From Streptomyces sp. NBC_01267 (GTDB lineage Bacteria > Actinomycetota > Actinomycetes > Streptomycetales > Streptomycetaceae): DNA of 64,000 bases. Under the pieces are notes generated by a model. The model did no database searches. It saw nothing but the letters and a program-made list of their open reading frames with translations, and was not told where the DNA came from. The stretch lies in the NCBI RefSeq assembly GCF_036241575.1, contig NZ_CP108455.1, positions 1,260,501 through 1,324,500 of the forward strand. The letters are read 5' to 3'. A program made the position numbers and the translations under genes. Below are positions 62,413 through 64,000 of this stretch, in pieces (the first letter of the stretch is position 1; each line of letters opens with the position of its first letter).

Positions 62413-64000
62413 CTACCGGGCGTTGAAGTACTTCGCCTCGGGGTGGTGGATCACGATCGCGTCGGTGGACTGTTCGGGGTGCAGCTGGAACTCCTCGGAG
62501 AGGTGCACGCCGATCCGCTCGGGCTGGAGCAGTTCGGCGATCTTCGCCCGGTCCTCCAGATCGGGGCAGGCGCCGTAGCCGAGCGAGAAGCGCGCACCGC
62601 GGTACTTCAGCGCGAACATGTCCTGGACGTCCGAGGGGTCCTCACCGGCGTAGCCGAGTTCGGAGCGCACCCGGGCGTGCCAGTACTCGGCGAGCGCCTC
62701 CGCCAACTGCACGGAGAGACCGTGCAGTTCGAGGTAGTCGCGGTAGGCGTTGGCCTCGAACAGCTCGGCCGTGGCCTCGCCGATCCTCGAACCGACGGTG
62801 ACCACCTGAAGGCCGATCACATCCCTCTCGCCGGACTCCTCGGGGCGGAAGAAGTCCGCTAGGCAGAGCCGACGGCCGCGGCGCTGGCGCGGGAAGGTGA
62901 AGCGGGTGCGCTCGCTGCCGTCCTCGTTGAGGAGGATCAGGTCCTCGCCCTTGGACACACAGGGGAAGTAGCCGTAGACGACGGCGGCCTCCAGCATGTT
63001 CTTGGTGTGCAGCTGGTCCAGCCAGCCGCGCAGGTGCGGGCGGCCCTCGCTCTCCACCAGCTCCTCGTAGGTGGGGCCTTCGCCCTTGCGGGCCTCCTTG
63101 AGCCCCCACTGCCCCTTGAAGAGCGCGCCCTCGTCCAGCCAGGAGGCGTACTCCTTGAGCTGGATCCCCTTGACGACGCGGGTACCCCAGAACGGCGGTT
63201 CCGGGACCGGGTTGTCGGTGGAGACGTCCGAGCGGACGGGGCCTTCGGGCTCCTGGACCTCCAGTACGGCGGCGGTGTCGCGCTTGGGCACCCGGCGCTG
63301 CTTGAGCTCGGGCAGTACGGCGCCGGGGACACCCCGCTTGACGCCGATCAGGGCGTCCATCAGGCGCAGGCCCTCGAAGGCGTCGCGGGCGTAACGGACT
63401 TCGCCCTCGTAGATCTCGTGCAGGTCCTGCTCGACGTACGCCCTGGTCAGTGCGGCGCCGCCGAGGATGACGGGGAAGTCGGCCGCCATCTTGCGCTGGT
63501 TGAGCTCCTGCAGGTTCTCCTTCATGATCACCGTGGACTTGACGAGGAGGCCGGACATGCCGATGACGTCGGCCTTGTGCTCCTCGGCGGCTTCCAGGAT
63601 CGCGGAGACGGGCTGCTTGATGCCGAGGTTGACGACGTTGTAGCCGTTGTTGGTCAGGATGATGTCGACGAGGTTCTTGCCGATGTCGTGGACGTCGCCG
63701 CGGACGGTGGCCAGCACGATGGTGCCCTTGCCGTCGTCGTCCGTCTTCTCCATGTGCGGCTCCAGATGGGCCACCGCGGTCTTCATGACCTCGGCGGACT
63801 GGAGCACGAACGGCAGCTGCATCTGGCCGGAGCCGAAGAGCTCGCCGACGACCTTCATGCCCTCCAGGAGGGTGTCGTTGACGATGTCCAGGGCCGGACG
63901 GTCCTGGAGCGCTTCGTCGAGGTCGGCCTCCAGGCCGTTCTTCTCGCCGTCGATGATGCGGCGCTGGAGGCGCTCGTCCAGCGGGAGCGCCATGAGTTCC
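62413..64000 (-). CDS. metH: Cobalamin-dependent methionine synthase MetH, C-terminal part (truncated by window)
   Basis: The frame is open to the right edge, so only the last 528 codons are seen. The B12 cap helices (to about residue 85 of this part) are followed by the cobalamin-binding domain, with VRGDVHDIGKN as the cobalt-ligating His motif. The AdoMet-binding reactivation domain begins near PFWGTRVVKG and includes FPRQRRGRRLCLADFF and RFSLGYGACPDLEDR. The enzyme transfers the methyl group of methyltetrahydrofolate to homocysteine. The upstream folate and homocysteine domains lie outside the window. Confidence 0.95.
   Translation of the reverse strand, partial: ELMALPLDERLQRRIIDGEKNGLEADLDEALQDRPALDIVNDTLLEGMKVVGELFGSGQMQLPFVLQSAEVMKTAVAHLEPHMEKTDDDGKGTIVLATVRGDVHDIGKNLVDIILTNNGYNVVNLGIKQPVSAILEAAEEHKADVIGMSGLLVKSTVIMKENLQELNQRKMAADFPVILGGAALTRAYVEQDLHEIYEGEVRYARDAFEGLRLMDALIGVKRGVPGAVLPELKQRRVPKRDTAAVLEVQEPEGPVRSDVSTDNPVPEPPFWGTRVVKGIQLKEYASWLDEGALFKGQWGLKEARKGEGPTYEELVESEGRPHLRGWLDQLHTKNMLEAAVVYGYFPCVSKGEDLILLNEDGSERTRFTFPRQRRGRRLCLADFFRPEESGERDVIGLQVVTVGSRIGEATAELFEANAYRDYLELHGLSVQLAEALAEYWHARVRSELGYAGEDPSDVQDMFALKYRGARFSLGYGACPDLEDRAKIAELLQPERIGVHLSEEFQLHPEQSTDAIVIHHPEAKYFNAR

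Overview
The window is about 70% GC by eye, with G/C-rich third codon positions, frequent GTG starts, many 4-nt start/stop overlaps and a complete Pup-proteasome locus. This points to a Streptomyces or very close actinomycete chromosome, in a conserved core region. I see no rRNA or tRNA genes, insertion sequences, prophage, CRISPR array or secondary-metabolite cluster.

Layout. 1-9.0 kb: the end of a DMT-family transporter, a 3-hydroxyacyl-CoA dehydrogenase, then a minus-strand translation block read infC-rpmI-rplT-(terminator)-trmH-like methylase-orphan histidine kinase-pheS-pheT. 9.4-19.9 kb: DUF1844 protein, aquaporin, SseB-like protein, a mycosin-type protease beside a proline-rich membrane protein, a PLP-fold aldolase, a DUF2510 protein, a membrane protein that resembles an inward-rectifier channel without the usual filter, a GGCT-like protein, a helical-backbone metal receptor and an XRE-cupin regulator. 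20.1-23.9 kb: a betaine/choline ABC importer whose permease is fused to two substrate-binding domains. 24.1-25.9 kb: a 5'-3' exonuclease and a siderophore-interacting reductase behind an iron-box-like palindrome.

26.1-33.9 kb is the most coherent accessory system. sigK-rskA faces, tail to tail, a five-gene operon (FAD oxidoreductase, DUF1365, UfaA1-type methyltransferase, a second CFA-type methyltransferase, DUF1295) that is divergent from a fasciclin lipoprotein. This matches the content of the M. tuberculosis sigK locus (Rv0449c-Rv0444c) and its MPT83/MPT70 targets. All three transcription units carry the same promoter, CCAATCC-N15-CCGAAT, so the ECF sigma factor very likely controls its own operon, the lipid-modifying operon and the fasciclin lipoprotein.

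34-54.6 kb: a pseudouridine synthase, then the proteasome-linked block on the minus strand: arc, dop, pup, prcB, prcA, (LacI regulator on +), MFS transporter, pafA, two FKBP isomerases, pafB, pafC, a zinc-ribbon protein, a small membrane protein, tatA, tatC, a lipid kinase and helY. Pup ends in Gly-Gly-Glu, ready for ligation. 54.3-64 kb: ferredoxin, a secreted repeat protein, trmI, a CBS-containing site-2 protease, a RecB-type nuclease with Fe-S cysteines, an orphan NarL-type regulator, a solute-binding lipoprotein, a HAD hydrolase and the C-terminal part of cobalamin-dependent methionine synthase, which is cut by the window edge.

Starts were moved from the longest ORF wherever a Shine-Dalgarno site, a 4-nt overlap or family length supported it. 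Functional statements rest on motifs read by eye; no database search was run.
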